38,333 nt of DNA, from contig NZ_LVCV01000110.1 of assembly GCF_001647195.1 (NCBI RefSeq), forward strand, positions 1-38,333, written 5' to 3'. The notes beneath the pieces were generated by a model. It saw only the letters and a list, made by a program, of their open reading frames with translations, was not told the origin of the DNA and did not search any database. The number at the start of each line of letters is the position of its first letter. Positions within the stretch are counted from its first letter, which is position 1. The translations under genes were made by a program, and so were the position numbers. Below are positions 7,130-15,238 of this stretch, in pieces. The stretch comes from Rhodococcus sp. EPR-157 (GTDB lineage Bacteria > Actinomycetota > Actinomycetes > Mycobacteriales > Mycobacteriaceae).

Positions 7130-8035
7130 ATGACGCACATGTCCGACTCGGAGCTCGACGACGTCGCAGCCGAGTTGTATGCCATCGACCCGGCCGAGTT
7201 CGTGGCCGCCCGCAAAGCCGCCGCTGCGGCCGCCAAGAAGTCCGGCAACCGTGCACTCGCGAGTGCAATCGGCAGCCTGCGAAAGCCCACAACCGTCGCG
7301 TGGACGGTCAACCTCCTCGTGCGGGAGGCGCCCGAGGACATCGCTGAGCTGTTCGATATCGGCGACAGCCTGCGTGAAGCCCAACGCAAATCCAACACCG
7401 GCGATCTCCGTGAGCTGTCGACCGCGCGACAGAAGGCAATCAAATCGCTGACCTCGCGTGCAGCCGAACTTGCACGTAGTCAAGGAAAAACTTTCGACGA
7501 GAACGCATCCCGCGAAGTCGGCCAGACTTTGGGAGCGGCCCTCGCCGATCCCGACATCGCAGTGCGGGTCCGATCCGGACGGGTACTGACAGCCGAGTCG
7601 TACAGCGGGTTCGGGCCCGCCTCCCTCTCCCTCGTACCGGACACCGGCGACTCACCGCCCAAGTCGGAACTACCCGAGAAACTCGAGGACGACGCTGACC
7701 TGCAGCATGACCGGGAACACCGACGAGAAGCCGAGAGGGCACTCGCGGAGGCCAGGGAGGCCCTTGTAGACGCCAAGGAAGACGAGGCTTCGGCTCGCGG
7801 TGCCGCCGAGGCTGCCGAGTCGGACCTCGATGACGCGCAGAGCCACCTCACCGAAGTCAAGGAACTGCTCGCGCGGCTGCGGGTCGAACTGCATGCGGCC
7901 GAGGGCGAGGAAGCGAAGGCGCGCGACGCCGAGAAGTCGACGGGACGCGAGGCACGTCGACTACGACGGGTGCTTGCCGACGCCGAGGGTCGAACTGCCG
8001 AACTCCAAAGCGTCGTCGACGACCTCACCCGTTAG
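7130..8035 (+). CDS. Actinobacterial conserved protein with C-terminal coiled coil
   Basis: The protein has 301 residues (298 if the ATG at 7139 is used). The first 100 or so (DVAAELYAIDPAEFVAARKAAAAAAKKSG, then LRKPTTVAWTVNLLVREAP) form an Ala/Lys-rich helical domain seen in conserved hypothetical proteins of Rhodococcus and Mycobacterium. From about residue 200 to the end it is strongly charged with heptad-like Ala/Leu/Glu/Arg spacing, an almost certain coiled coil. There is no signal peptide or membrane segment. Its role is unknown; a structural or DNA-associated role is possible given the basic N-terminus. Its TAG overlaps the convergent MerR gene's stop by 3 bases. Confidence 0.75.
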   Translation: MTHMSDSELDDVAAELYAIDPAEFVAARKAAAAAAKKSGNRALASAIGSLRKPTTVAWTVNLLVREAPEDIAELFDIGDSLREAQRKSNTGDLRELSTARQKAIKSLTSRAAELARSQGKTFDENASREVGQTLGAALADPDIAVRVRSGRVLTAESYSGFGPASLSLVPDTGDSPPKSELPEKLEDDADLQHDREHRREAERALAEAREALVDAKEDEASARGAAEAAESDLDDAQSHLTEVKELLARLRVELHAAEGEEAKARDAEKSTGREARRLRRVLADAEGRTAELQSVVDDLTR

Positions 8036-8766
8036 GGCGAGCCCTCTCGCACGCGGATGTACCTGTCCAACTCGGCGGCACCGGCGAGCAATGAACGACC
8101 ACGGGCGGACAGTCGGTCCTGCCACTCGACCAGGAGCGCTTCGAGTGGCTCGAGCCCACCGGCGGTGCGTATTTCGGCGAGGAAAGGCGCAATCCGATCG
8201 AGGGGATAGCCGCCTCGCCTGAGCTGACGGGTCAGCCGGGCGTCCCGCACATCGACTTCCGAGTAGATGCGATATCCAGTCTGCGGATCACGGTCCGGTT
8301 GCACCAACCCTGCGCTCTCCCACTTTCGTAGCGTCGCGGCCTTGATACCCAGCGCGTGGGCAAGCGGTCCGATGAACATCGTGCCGAAGGTCGCCGTTGC
8401 GGACTCGAACTCAGCCGAAGTTCCCAGTCCTACCAGCGCGTTCTCCACGGCGAGCAGGGTCCGCCGATCGTCGATGAGCTGAATGTGACTCCTATCGATC
8501 AGCTGCAACGCTTCGTCGGTGGCATCGACGTTGACTGCGCGCATGATCGACGTCGACCTCTGGTGACCATGGCCGGGAATCAACGCAAGAAATGCGCGAA
8601 CGGAATGCGCGTGCACAGTTGTGTACGTCCGGTATCCACTGGAGGTCCGCTCAGCCTGCGGGAGGATTCCGGCCGCTTCGTAGTTGCGGATCGCCTGCGT
8701 GGACAGCCCATGCTCACGAGCGAGGTCTATCGGCCGCAGCCGCCTACGCGGTTGAGGGTTTTCCAC
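8032..8766 (-). CDS. TioE-like regulator with two MerR helix-turn-helix domains
   Basis: Two MerR-type DNA-binding domains lie in one chain. The first reads LRPIDLAREHGLSTQAIRNYEAAGILPQAERTSSGYRTYT. The second, about 120 residues later, reads IGPLAHALGIKAATLRKWESAGLVQPDRDPQTGYRIYSEVDVRDARL. Normal MerR proteins have one such domain and dimerise; the tandem form fits TioE-type regulators of drug-resistance genes. The GTG at 8766 has AGGCGG 6 bases upstream. A TTG at 8790 would add eight residues and abut the operator. The divergent erythromycin-esterase-like gene is the obvious target. Confidence 0.85.
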   Translation of the reverse strand: MENPQPRRRLRPIDLAREHGLSTQAIRNYEAAGILPQAERTSSGYRTYTTVHAHSVRAFLALIPGHGHQRSTSIMRAVNVDATDEALQLIDRSHIQLIDDRRTLLAVENALVGLGTSAEFESATATFGTMFIGPLAHALGIKAATLRKWESAGLVQPDRDPQTGYRIYSEVDVRDARLTRQLRRGGYPLDRIAPFLAEIRTAGGLEPLEALLVEWQDRLSARGRSLLAGAAELDRYIRVREGSP

Positions 8767-8791
8767 GATCAGCCGCCTAATTGATTCCAAA

Positions 8792-8825
8792 GCTTCAATG
8801 GACAGTTCAACGATACGGTTGAAGC
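8792..8825. promoter_or_regulatory. Nested inverted repeats between MerR and esterase genes
   Basis: An outer repeat GCTTCAA (8792-8798) / TTGAAGC (8819-8825) encloses an inner repeat TTCAAC (8806-8811) / GTTGAA (8818-8823). The right side ends on the base before the esterase ATG at 8826. TACGGT at 8814-8819 sits 6 bases before that ATG and could be a -10 for a leaderless transcript. Operator of the double-MerR regulator is the natural reading. Confidence 0.6.
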
Positions 8826-10007
8826 ATGCCTACTTCGCTCGACGATGCCATCCATCCCATCGATGCGGCTGCGGTCATGGCACTGCTTCCCACACGTCCT
8901 CGACTGCTCGCGATCGGTGAACCCACCCACGGCGTCGACACTGTGCTCGACGTCCGCAACGAGGTCTTTCGCCATCTCGTCGAGCACGAGGAATACCGAA
9001 CCATCACGCTGGAAAGCAGTTGCCTGATGGGGTTGGCGGTGGACGACTACATTACCTCCGCCACAGGCACATTCGACGATGTCATGGAACAGGGATTCAG
9101 TCACGGATGGGGAAAATGCACGGGCAACCGTGATCTGGTGCGGTGGATGCGCGAATACAACGACGGCCGACCCGCGTCCGAGATGCTGCACTTCGCCGGT
9201 TTCGACGGACCGATGGAGATGGAGTCCGCCCTCAGCCCACGGGATCCGCTGACCCGCCTGCATGCGTACTTGGTCGAATGGATCGATCCCGGTCTCATGC
9301 CTGTCGGTGCCGAAGCTCTGTCTCGATTGCTGGGCGAGGACGAACGGTGGCAAGACCCGAACGCGATGATGGACCCGTCGCAGTCCATCGGTCAGAGCGC
9401 CGAGGCCGTGAACCTACGGATACACGCCGACGACCTTGTATCGCTTCTCGACATGCACGTGCCTCACCTCCTCGCGGTGACCTCGCGGGACGCTGTGGAC
9501 CGCGCACGCCTGTACGGGCGCACTGCCGTCGGACTGCTGCGATACCACCACGCGATGGCCGACGCATCCCCTGCTCGCATGGGAAGGCTGTGCGGACTGC
9601 GGGATTCGATGATGGCGGAGAATCTACTGGCTCTCGCCGGACGCGCCCCGACCCTCGCTCATGCCCACAACAGTCACCTGCAGCGGCAACTGAGCTCGAT
9701 GCAGATATGGGGTGGGCCGATCGAATGGTGGAGTGCCGGTGCCCTTGTCAGCAGCGCGCTGGAGGAGGAGTACGCATTCGTACCGACTGCACTGGGGACG
9801 ATCCGCGGTCACGGAGTGGGCGTCCCACCTTCGGGCACCGTCGAAGGGCTTCTCTATTCCGTGGGCAGAGACCGGTTCGTCGTCGACGCACGGGCGTTGT
9901 CGGCCGAATTCGAGCCCCGCGTGTCTCCGTGGTTCGGCTATGCGCCGATGGATCCCGGCCAAGTGAGGGAGCACGACGCAGTGCTGTTCGTCCGGGACGC
10001 GCTGTAG
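8826..10007 (+). CDS. Erythromycin esterase family protein
   Basis: The 393-residue protein has the hallmarks of the Ere family: IGEPTHG (residues 30-36, His35), the following helix ending in FRHLVE, TLESS with Glu63, and AHNSH (280-284). These match the conserved His/Glu centre of enzymes that open the macrolide lactone ring. Many homologues have unknown substrates, so resistance is not proven. Length is close to the family's usual 400. The ATG follows the inverted-repeat operator directly with no visible ribosome-binding site, suggesting a leaderless message. Control by the divergent double-MerR regulator fits drug-induced expression. Confidence 0.87.
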   Translation: MPTSLDDAIHPIDAAAVMALLPTRPRLLAIGEPTHGVDTVLDVRNEVFRHLVEHEEYRTITLESSCLMGLAVDDYITSATGTFDDVMEQGFSHGWGKCTGNRDLVRWMREYNDGRPASEMLHFAGFDGPMEMESALSPRDPLTRLHAYLVEWIDPGLMPVGAEALSRLLGEDERWQDPNAMMDPSQSIGQSAEAVNLRIHADDLVSLLDMHVPHLLAVTSRDAVDRARLYGRTAVGLLRYHHAMADASPARMGRLCGLRDSMMAENLLALAGRAPTLAHAHNSHLQRQLSSMQIWGGPIEWWSAGALVSSALEEEYAFVPTALGTIRGHGVGVPPSGTVEGLLYSVGRDRFVVDARALSAEFEPRVSPWFGYAPMDPGQVREHDAVLFVRDAL

Positions 10008-10036
10008 CGGCTGGTTCCTGGAACGACCGGGGACTG

Positions 10037-11140
10037 CTAGGCACTGGGCTCGATGATCGCGGTGATGGCGGTGATATCACCGGCCGGAATCTCGAAGTGT
10101 TCGGTGATCTTCACGCGCACTCCCCCGTCGAATTCGAGCGTGAATCGCGCGACCACATTGGTGTCCCACTCGGTGAACGTAAGATCGTGCACCCCGACGA
10201 TCGACCTGTATTGCTGCCCCTCCTCGATCTCGCGACGCACGAACGCCCCGGAATCGCCTGTGGCTTTTCCATTCTCGATACGCGTGCAGCGATCACTCAA
10301 TCGGAGTTTGGTTGCGTCGTGACTGACGAGCGACTTGATGTACTCCCGTGCCATCGCGACCCGGCCTGTATCCGCCTGCCGTGTCGCATGTGTCGCGATG
10401 CCGCGGAGCAGCGGTTCGGCCAGCTCGGGGCGGCAGATCAGCAGGTCGGGAAGATAGGGATGAGTCCGGTTGTACAGCAACGGCGATCCGTCGATACGCG
10501 AGCAGTGCAGGCCTGCCGCTAGTGCAACACCGACGGGCGCCGCCGAATCCCATTCCCACTGCCCACCCGAGTGCACATAGGCGTCGACCTCGCCGCGCAC
10601 GACGGCCATCGCCTTCGCACCCGCGGAACCCATCGTCACGACGTCTCCGTCGACGTCCGCGGCCAGCGCCTCCATGTAGTACGGCGGGCGACTGTCGCTG
10701 ACCACCAGCCTGGGCCTACCCGATTGCGGCGCAGGGCCTTTCACATCCGCCGTCGAATAGACCGCATCGATTGCGGGCTGCGCGACCGCCGATGCCGTCA
10801 TTCCGACGCCCGCTTCCCAGAGCCCGACGTGCACAGCCCAATCGTCGCGGCCAGCCATTCCGTACTCACGGGAGCCGTCGAGCGGGTCGATGATCCAGAC
10901 TCGCTGCGCGTCGAGGCGAGTCAGGTCGTCGGCAGACTCCTCCGACAGCACGGCATCCTCGGGCCGCTCCGATGTCAGCCTGTCGAGTATCAAGGTGTTG
11001 GCGGCGGCGTCGCCGAGCCGACCCAGTTCTCGGCCCGTCTCGTGGGCGCTCGCCCGAACCTCGAGCAGCAACTGCCCGGCCGCGCGAGCTACGTCCGCTG
11101 CGAAGTGCGCGTCGTCCATGGGCGAAGGTGGTGTTGTCAC
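10037..11140 (-). CDS. cysQ: CysQ-type PAP phosphatase with extra C-terminal domain
   Basis: Residues 1-260 form an inositol-monophosphatase-family domain: LSEES (65-69), DPLDGSREY (85-93) and WEWDSAAPVGVALAAG (195-210) are the metal- and substrate-binding motifs. CysQ proteins dephosphorylate 3'-phosphoadenosine 5'-phosphate (PAP), the by-product of sulfotransferases, and some also act on PAPS. Mycobacterial CysQ is about 267 residues. Here residues 262-367 add a roughly 105-residue alpha+beta region (REYIKSLVSHDATKLRLSD; EWDTNVVARFTLEFDG; TEHFEIPAGDITAI) that looks NTF2/SnoaL-like. The GTG start overlaps the cysNC stop in GTGA, indicating translational coupling. Confidence 0.88.
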   Translation of the reverse strand: MTTPPSPMDDAHFAADVARAAGQLLLEVRASAHETGRELGRLGDAAANTLILDRLTSERPEDAVLSEESADDLTRLDAQRVWIIDPLDGSREYGMAGRDDWAVHVGLWEAGVGMTASAVAQPAIDAVYSTADVKGPAPQSGRPRLVVSDSRPPYYMEALAADVDGDVVTMGSAGAKAMAVVRGEVDAYVHSGGQWEWDSAAPVGVALAAGLHCSRIDGSPLLYNRTHPYLPDLLICRPELAEPLLRGIATHATRQADTGRVAMAREYIKSLVSHDATKLRLSDRCTRIENGKATGDSGAFVRREIEEGQQYRSIVGVHDLTFTEWDTNVVARFTLEFDGGVRVKITEHFEIPAGDITAITAIIEPSA

Positions 11141-12972
11141 CAGCCCAACAATTCCATGATCTTCCCCGCCTGCGCAGCAAGGTCACCATCAGTGGGCTTC
11201 AACACCAGGTCGGCCTGCTCCGGAACTTCGTAGGGATCGTCGACGCCGGTGAAGCCGGTGATCTCACCCGCGCGGGCGCGGGCATACATCCCCTTGGGAT
11301 CTCGCTTCTCGCACTCCTCGATGGGAGTGTCGACGAAGACCTCGTAGAACGGTAACCCTGCGGCCTCGTGCGACCTGCGGATAGCGTCCCGATCACTTCG
11401 ATACGGGCTGATCAGACACGCCAGCGTGATCAGACCTGCGTCGGCCATCAACTCCGCGACCGCACCGACCCTGCGCACGTTCTCGGCGCGATCGGCCTTC
11501 GAGAAGCCGAGGTCGGAATTGAGCCCGTGGCGTAGATTGTCGCCGTCCAGACGGTAGGCCGGCCGGCCCGACGCCACCAGCAGACGTTCCAACTCGGCGG
11601 CGATCGTGGATTTGCCCGAGGCGGACAGCCCGGTGATCCAGATCGTCGCCCCCTTCGTCGCGCGCTGCGCACGATCGATGCGAGAGGTACTCCAGACGAC
11701 GTTGGTCGATGCCGGTGTCGGGCCGGTGATCATGCCCGCCGCCACAGTGGCACCCGAGCGTTCGTCGACGAGGAGGAAGCTGCCGGTGACCCGGTTGCGC
11801 CGGTACGGATCGAACAGCAGCGGACTGTGCGTCCGGATCTGGATTCGACCGATCTCGTTGAGTGCCAACGTGTCTGTCGGCGTGACGCGGTGCAGCGTAT
11901 TGACGTCGAGCCGATAGTCCAGCTCGAGAACCGTGGCGGGTGTTGTCGCGGTCGTGTGCATCACGAGGTAGCGGTCTCCGACGTGCAACGTCGTCTCGTC
12001 GGTCAACCAGCACACCATCGCATCGATCTCGCTCCCGACGAGCGGGCGGTTGTTCGGACGAGCGAGCATGTGTCCTCGCCCGACGTCGATGTCGTCCTCG
12101 AGCTCTACACAGACCGCCGAGGGTGCGAACGCCTCCGTCAGCTCGGCGCCACCTGGACCCCGGACCGACTTGATACGCGTAGAGAATCCGGACGGCAACA
12201 CCACCACCTCGTCGCCTGTCTTGAACACCCCGCTCGCCACGGTTCCGGCGTATCCACGAAAGTCCTGGTAACGAGCTTGTTTGGGCCGAATGACGTACTG
12301 GATCGGAAGTCTGGCATCGATCAGATTGCGGTCCGAGGAAATGTGCACGTCCTCGAGGTGATGCAGCAGCGAACTTCCCTCGTACCAGGGCATCCGTTGA
12401 GTTCGATGGACCACGTTGTCGCCGTCGAGGGCCGACATGGGTACGAACGTCAGGTCTCGTACGTCGAGCTTCGCCGCGAAGTCTCGAAACTCGTCCTTCA
12501 CCTCCTCGAACCTGGCTTGGGACCAGTCCACGAGATCCATCTTGTTGATGCACAGAACGAGGTGCGGGATCCCCAGCAGTGACGCCAGGAACGCATGCCG
12601 CCTGGTTTGTTCGAGCACACCCGCTCGGGCATCGACGAGGATCAGAGCAACATCGGCGGTCGAGGCACCTGTCACCATGTTGCGCGTGTACTGCTCGTGC
12701 CCAGGGGTATCGGCGATGATGAACTTGCGCTCCGCGGTCGCGAAGTAGCGGTGCGCGACGTCGATAGTGATGCCCTGCTCGCGTTCGGCTCGCAGTCCAT
12801 CGGTCAGTAGCGCAAGATCGGCCGTGTCACCGCCGCGTTCGCGACTCGTCCGTTCCACAGCGTCCAACTGGTCCTCGAAGATCGACTTCGAGTCGTACAA
12901 CAATCTCCCGATCAGCGTCGACTTGCCGTCGTCGACACTGCCTGCCGTGGCCACCCTGAGAAGCTGCGACAT
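11137..12972 (-). CDS. cysNC: Bifunctional sulfate adenylyltransferase subunit 1 / APS kinase (CysNC)
   Basis: The 611-residue protein fuses two enzymes. The N-terminal GTPase CysN has GSVDDGKST (P-loop), DTPGHEQY and NKMD and drives ATP sulfurylase with CysD. The C-terminal part is APS kinase CysC with GLSASGKST and RLDGDNLRHGLNSDLGFS. Together with CysD it converts sulfate and ATP to APS and then PAPS in the cytoplasm. Length and order match actinobacterial CysNC. Its ATG overlaps the cysD stop by one base (TGATG), and its stop overlaps cysQ, so the three genes form one tight operon. Both active sites look intact. Confidence 0.96.
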   Translation of the reverse strand: MSQLLRVATAGSVDDGKSTLIGRLLYDSKSIFEDQLDAVERTSRERGGDTADLALLTDGLRAEREQGITIDVAHRYFATAERKFIIADTPGHEQYTRNMVTGASTADVALILVDARAGVLEQTRRHAFLASLLGIPHLVLCINKMDLVDWSQARFEEVKDEFRDFAAKLDVRDLTFVPMSALDGDNVVHRTQRMPWYEGSSLLHHLEDVHISSDRNLIDARLPIQYVIRPKQARYQDFRGYAGTVASGVFKTGDEVVVLPSGFSTRIKSVRGPGGAELTEAFAPSAVCVELEDDIDVGRGHMLARPNNRPLVGSEIDAMVCWLTDETTLHVGDRYLVMHTTATTPATVLELDYRLDVNTLHRVTPTDTLALNEIGRIQIRTHSPLLFDPYRRNRVTGSFLLVDERSGATVAAGMITGPTPASTNVVWSTSRIDRAQRATKGATIWITGLSASGKSTIAAELERLLVASGRPAYRLDGDNLRHGLNSDLGFSKADRAENVRRVGAVAELMADAGLITLACLISPYRSDRDAIRRSHEAAGLPFYEVFVDTPIEECEKRDPKGMYARARAGEITGFTGVDDPYEVPEQADLVLKPTDGDLAAQAGKIMELLGW

Positions 12973-13883
12973 CAGAAGTAGCCCTCCTTCTTTCGGTCTT
13001 CCATTCCGGTGTCCGAGATGCGGTCATCCGCTCGGGTCGCCCCGCGTTCGGTTGTGCGGGTCGTCGCGATCTCGGCGACGACGGCATCCGCATCCGCCGC
13101 TGAGGACTCGACGCAGCCGGTGCAGGTGGCGTCGCCGACCGTCCTGAATCGAACCAACGACTCGAACGGCTCCTCCCCGTTTGCCGGAGTCACGAATCGT
13201 GTTGCCGCCAAGAGCATTCCGTCCCGCGAGATCACCGTCCGCCGATGGGCGTAGTAGATGCTCGGCAACGCGATGTCCTCGGCGGCGATGTACTGCCAGA
13301 TGTCGAGTTCGGTCCAGTTCGACAGCGGAAACACCCGAAAGTGCTCGCCCTGCCGGTGTCGACCGTTGTACAACTGCCACAGTTCCGGACGCTGCTTGCG
13401 TGGATCCCACTGCCCGTGCTCGTCGCGGAAGCTGAAGATCCGCTCTTTCGCGCGCGCCTTCTCTTCGTCACGACGCGCCCCGCCGAACACTGCGTCGAAA
13501 CGCCGCTCGTTGATAGCGCGCAGCAGGGTCGCGGTCTGCAGCCTGTTCCGCGTTGCGCGCGGACCTGTTTCCTCGACGGTGCGACCGGCATCGATGTCGT
13601 CCTGCACCGAAGCCACTATGAGATCGATTTCCGACGCCAGAGCAGTTGCGTCACGGAACGCCATGACCTCGTCGAAGTTGTGCCCGGTGTCGATGTGCAT
13701 GACGGAGAACGGAATCCGTGCCGGCCAGAATGCCTTGGCCGCGACGTGCAGCATCACGACCGAATCCTTGCCGCCGGAGAACAGCAGCACCGGCCGTTCC
13801 GCCGTCGCCGCGACCTCGCGGAAGATATGGACGGCTTCGGCCTCCAACGCACCGAGATGCGTCAATTGGTACGTGGTCGACAT
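12972..13883 (-). CDS. cysD: Sulfate adenylyltransferase subunit 2 (CysD)
   Basis: The 303-residue protein has the PP-loop LFSGGKDSVVMLH near residues 35-47, HIDTGHNF, and GGARRDEEKARAKERIFSFRD, all standard in the ATP sulfurylase catalytic subunit, which adenylates sulfate to APS. The ATG at 13881-13883 is preferred because GGAGGGG lies five bases upstream and the family starts STTYQLTHL; an upstream start would overlap the promoter region. It leads the cysD-cysNC-cysQ operon. Its promoter at 13945-13974 contains a KstR-like palindrome, an unexpected control for a sulfate-assimilation gene. Confidence 0.96.
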   Translation of the reverse strand: MSTTYQLTHLGALEAEAVHIFREVAATAERPVLLFSGGKDSVVMLHVAAKAFWPARIPFSVMHIDTGHNFDEVMAFRDATALASEIDLIVASVQDDIDAGRTVEETGPRATRNRLQTATLLRAINERRFDAVFGGARRDEEKARAKERIFSFRDEHGQWDPRKQRPELWQLYNGRHRQGEHFRVFPLSNWTELDIWQYIAAEDIALPSIYYAHRRTVISRDGMLLAATRFVTPANGEEPFESLVRFRTVGDATCTGCVESSAADADAVVAEIATTRTTERGATRADDRISDTGMEDRKKEGYF

Positions 13884-13944
13884 GGCGTCCCCTCCGATCG
13901 GTCGGTACCTAGCTGGACCGACTCGGCTCACGCTCGATGGCGAA

Positions 13945-13974
13945 ATAATAGAACCTGTTCTATCAGTAGGTCAA
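13945..13974 (-). promoter_or_regulatory. cysD promoter with KstR-like operator
   Basis: On the minus strand, -35 TTGACC (13969-13974), an 18-base spacer and -10 TATTAT (13945-13950) form a good promoter about 60 bp before cysD. A perfect 16-bp palindrome ATAGAACCTGTTCTAT (13948-13963) overlaps the -10 and most of the spacer. Its 14-bp core TAGAAC-N2-GTTCTA matches the KstR binding motif TnnAACnnGTTnnA. A bound repressor would block RNA polymerase. Confidence 0.8.
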
Positions 13975-14004
13975 CGTTCTCGCCCAAGCCCCTTGCGTCA
14001 AGCA

Positions 14005-14053
14005 TTGACCGCCACAGGCACACGTTCTATTGTCATTTCTGCAACCTGTTCTA
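14005..14053 (+). promoter_or_regulatory. Promoter of the DUF1214-type operon with second KstR-like site
   Basis: TTGACC (14005-14010), a 17-base spacer and TATTGT (14028-14033) form a plus-strand promoter with a predicted start near 14040. TGCAACCTGTTCTA (14040-14053) matches the KstR motif TnnAACnnGTTnnA and lies over that start point. A half-site ACGTTCTAT lies at 14022-14030. The centre-to-centre distance to the cysD operator is 91 bp. Confidence 0.75.
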
Positions 14054-14077
14054 CACACCGGCAGCGAGGAGCTCAGC

Positions 14078-15238
14078 GTGCTCACCGATTCATTCGTCGA
14101 GGCAATCGCTTCTGCCGAGAAGATCATCGAGGATGCACCGCACGTTCGGAGCGAACTCGACCTCGTCGAGGGGTACGACTACCTGGCCGGGAGCATTCGC
14201 GCCTCACTGCAGATGGCCTGGGCGTACGACCCACTGTTTCCGATCTTTGCTTCCTCCACCGGCCCGTACACGAAAATGGGTCTCGACAACCCGGACACCC
14301 TGTACTTCCACGCGAACATCAGCGACGAACACGAGTACGTGGTGTCAGGAAAGCGCGGGACGACAACAGATCTGAGTTTTCAGATCCTGAAGGGTGACTA
14401 CTCCCCCGTCGATGTTCCCGACAGCCTCACCGCCTTCGACGATCGATCCATTCACATCGAGCCCGACGGATCGTTCGAGGTGCACTTCGGTCGCCCATCC
14501 GAAGAGAGAAACCACTTCACGCTGGGCGAGGGATCGTCGATGCTCGTCGTACGCGAGGTCTACAGCGACTGGTCCGCATCGCGGGGAACTCTGACGATCA
14601 GCCGCGTCGGAAGCAACGAGGAGGTACCGACGGTTCGCACGAAAGAAGCCGTCGCAAAGCGGTATTCGACTGCAGGCAAGATGCTGCTCGGCCGGCTCAG
14701 AACGTTTCTGCAGTTCCCTCAGTGGTTCTATCTGAACCTCGAGGTCAACACGATGACCGAACCGCGCCTCACACCCGGCGGATTGAGCACCCAGTACTCC
14801 TCCGCCGGGCACTACGACCTACGCGACGACCAAGCCATGATCATCACCGTCCCGAAGTCCGACGCGCCGTACCAGGGATTTCAACTGGGCAGTATGTGGT
14901 ACATCTCGCTCGACTACATCCATCATCAGACGTCGCTGACAGCCGACCAAGCGCAGCTCGACCCGGACGGTTTCATTCGACTCGTCATCAGTGAGCGAAA
15001 CCCACAGGTGGCCAACTGGATCGAGACAACGGGCCATCCTCGCGGATACGCTCAGTTCCGCTGGCAACGGGTGTCACGGGAGATGACGCCGGCGGACGGA
15101 CCGAGCGTAGAGGTCGTCGACATCGACCAGGTCGCGTCGACACTGCCCTACTACGACACCAACAAGATCAGCCCGCAGGACTTCGCAGCGCGAATAGAAG
15201 CACGTCGGACAGCCGTCGAGACACGGATGCTCGGATGA
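14078..15238 (+). CDS. DUF1214-like conserved protein, first gene of the sulfotransferase operon
   Basis: The 386-residue protein has no clear catalytic motif. Visible features are YDYLAGSIRASLQMAW near residue 35, GLDNPDTLYF, a beta-rich middle and FQLGSMWYISLDYIHHQTSLT in the second half, a pattern I associate with DUF1254/DUF1214-type proteins. The GTG at 14078 is chosen because GAGGAG lies 6 bases upstream; a longer frame from 14030 would run through the operator. It overlaps the SDR gene by 4 bases. The order protein/SDR/sulfotransferase matches my recollection of Rv3531c-Rv3530c-Rv3529c in the M. tuberculosis cholesterol region. The function is unknown; a steroid-related role is inferred. 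Confidence 0.8.
   Translation: MLTDSFVEAIASAEKIIEDAPHVRSELDLVEGYDYLAGSIRASLQMAWAYDPLFPIFASSTGPYTKMGLDNPDTLYFHANISDEHEYVVSGKRGTTTDLSFQILKGDYSPVDVPDSLTAFDDRSIHIEPDGSFEVHFGRPSEERNHFTLGEGSSMLVVREVYSDWSASRGTLTISRVGSNEEVPTVRTKEAVAKRYSTAGKMLLGRLRTFLQFPQWFYLNLEVNTMTEPRLTPGGLSTQYSSAGHYDLRDDQAMIITVPKSDAPYQGFQLGSMWYISLDYIHHQTSLTADQAQLDPDGFIRLVISERNPQVANWIETTGHPRGYAQFRWQRVSREMTPADGPSVEVVDIDQVASTLPYYDTNKISPQDFAARIEARRTAVETRMLG

Noticed and set aside
10014-10024. GTTCCTGGAAC palindrome between the esterase and cysQ genes as terminator
   Set aside because: The one-base centre cannot form a hairpin loop and there is no U-tract; probably chance.
13245-14397. Two long plus-strand frames over cysD
   Set aside because: They run antisense to a clear cysD and through the divergent promoter region; composition is Arg/Ser-rich as expected for shadows.
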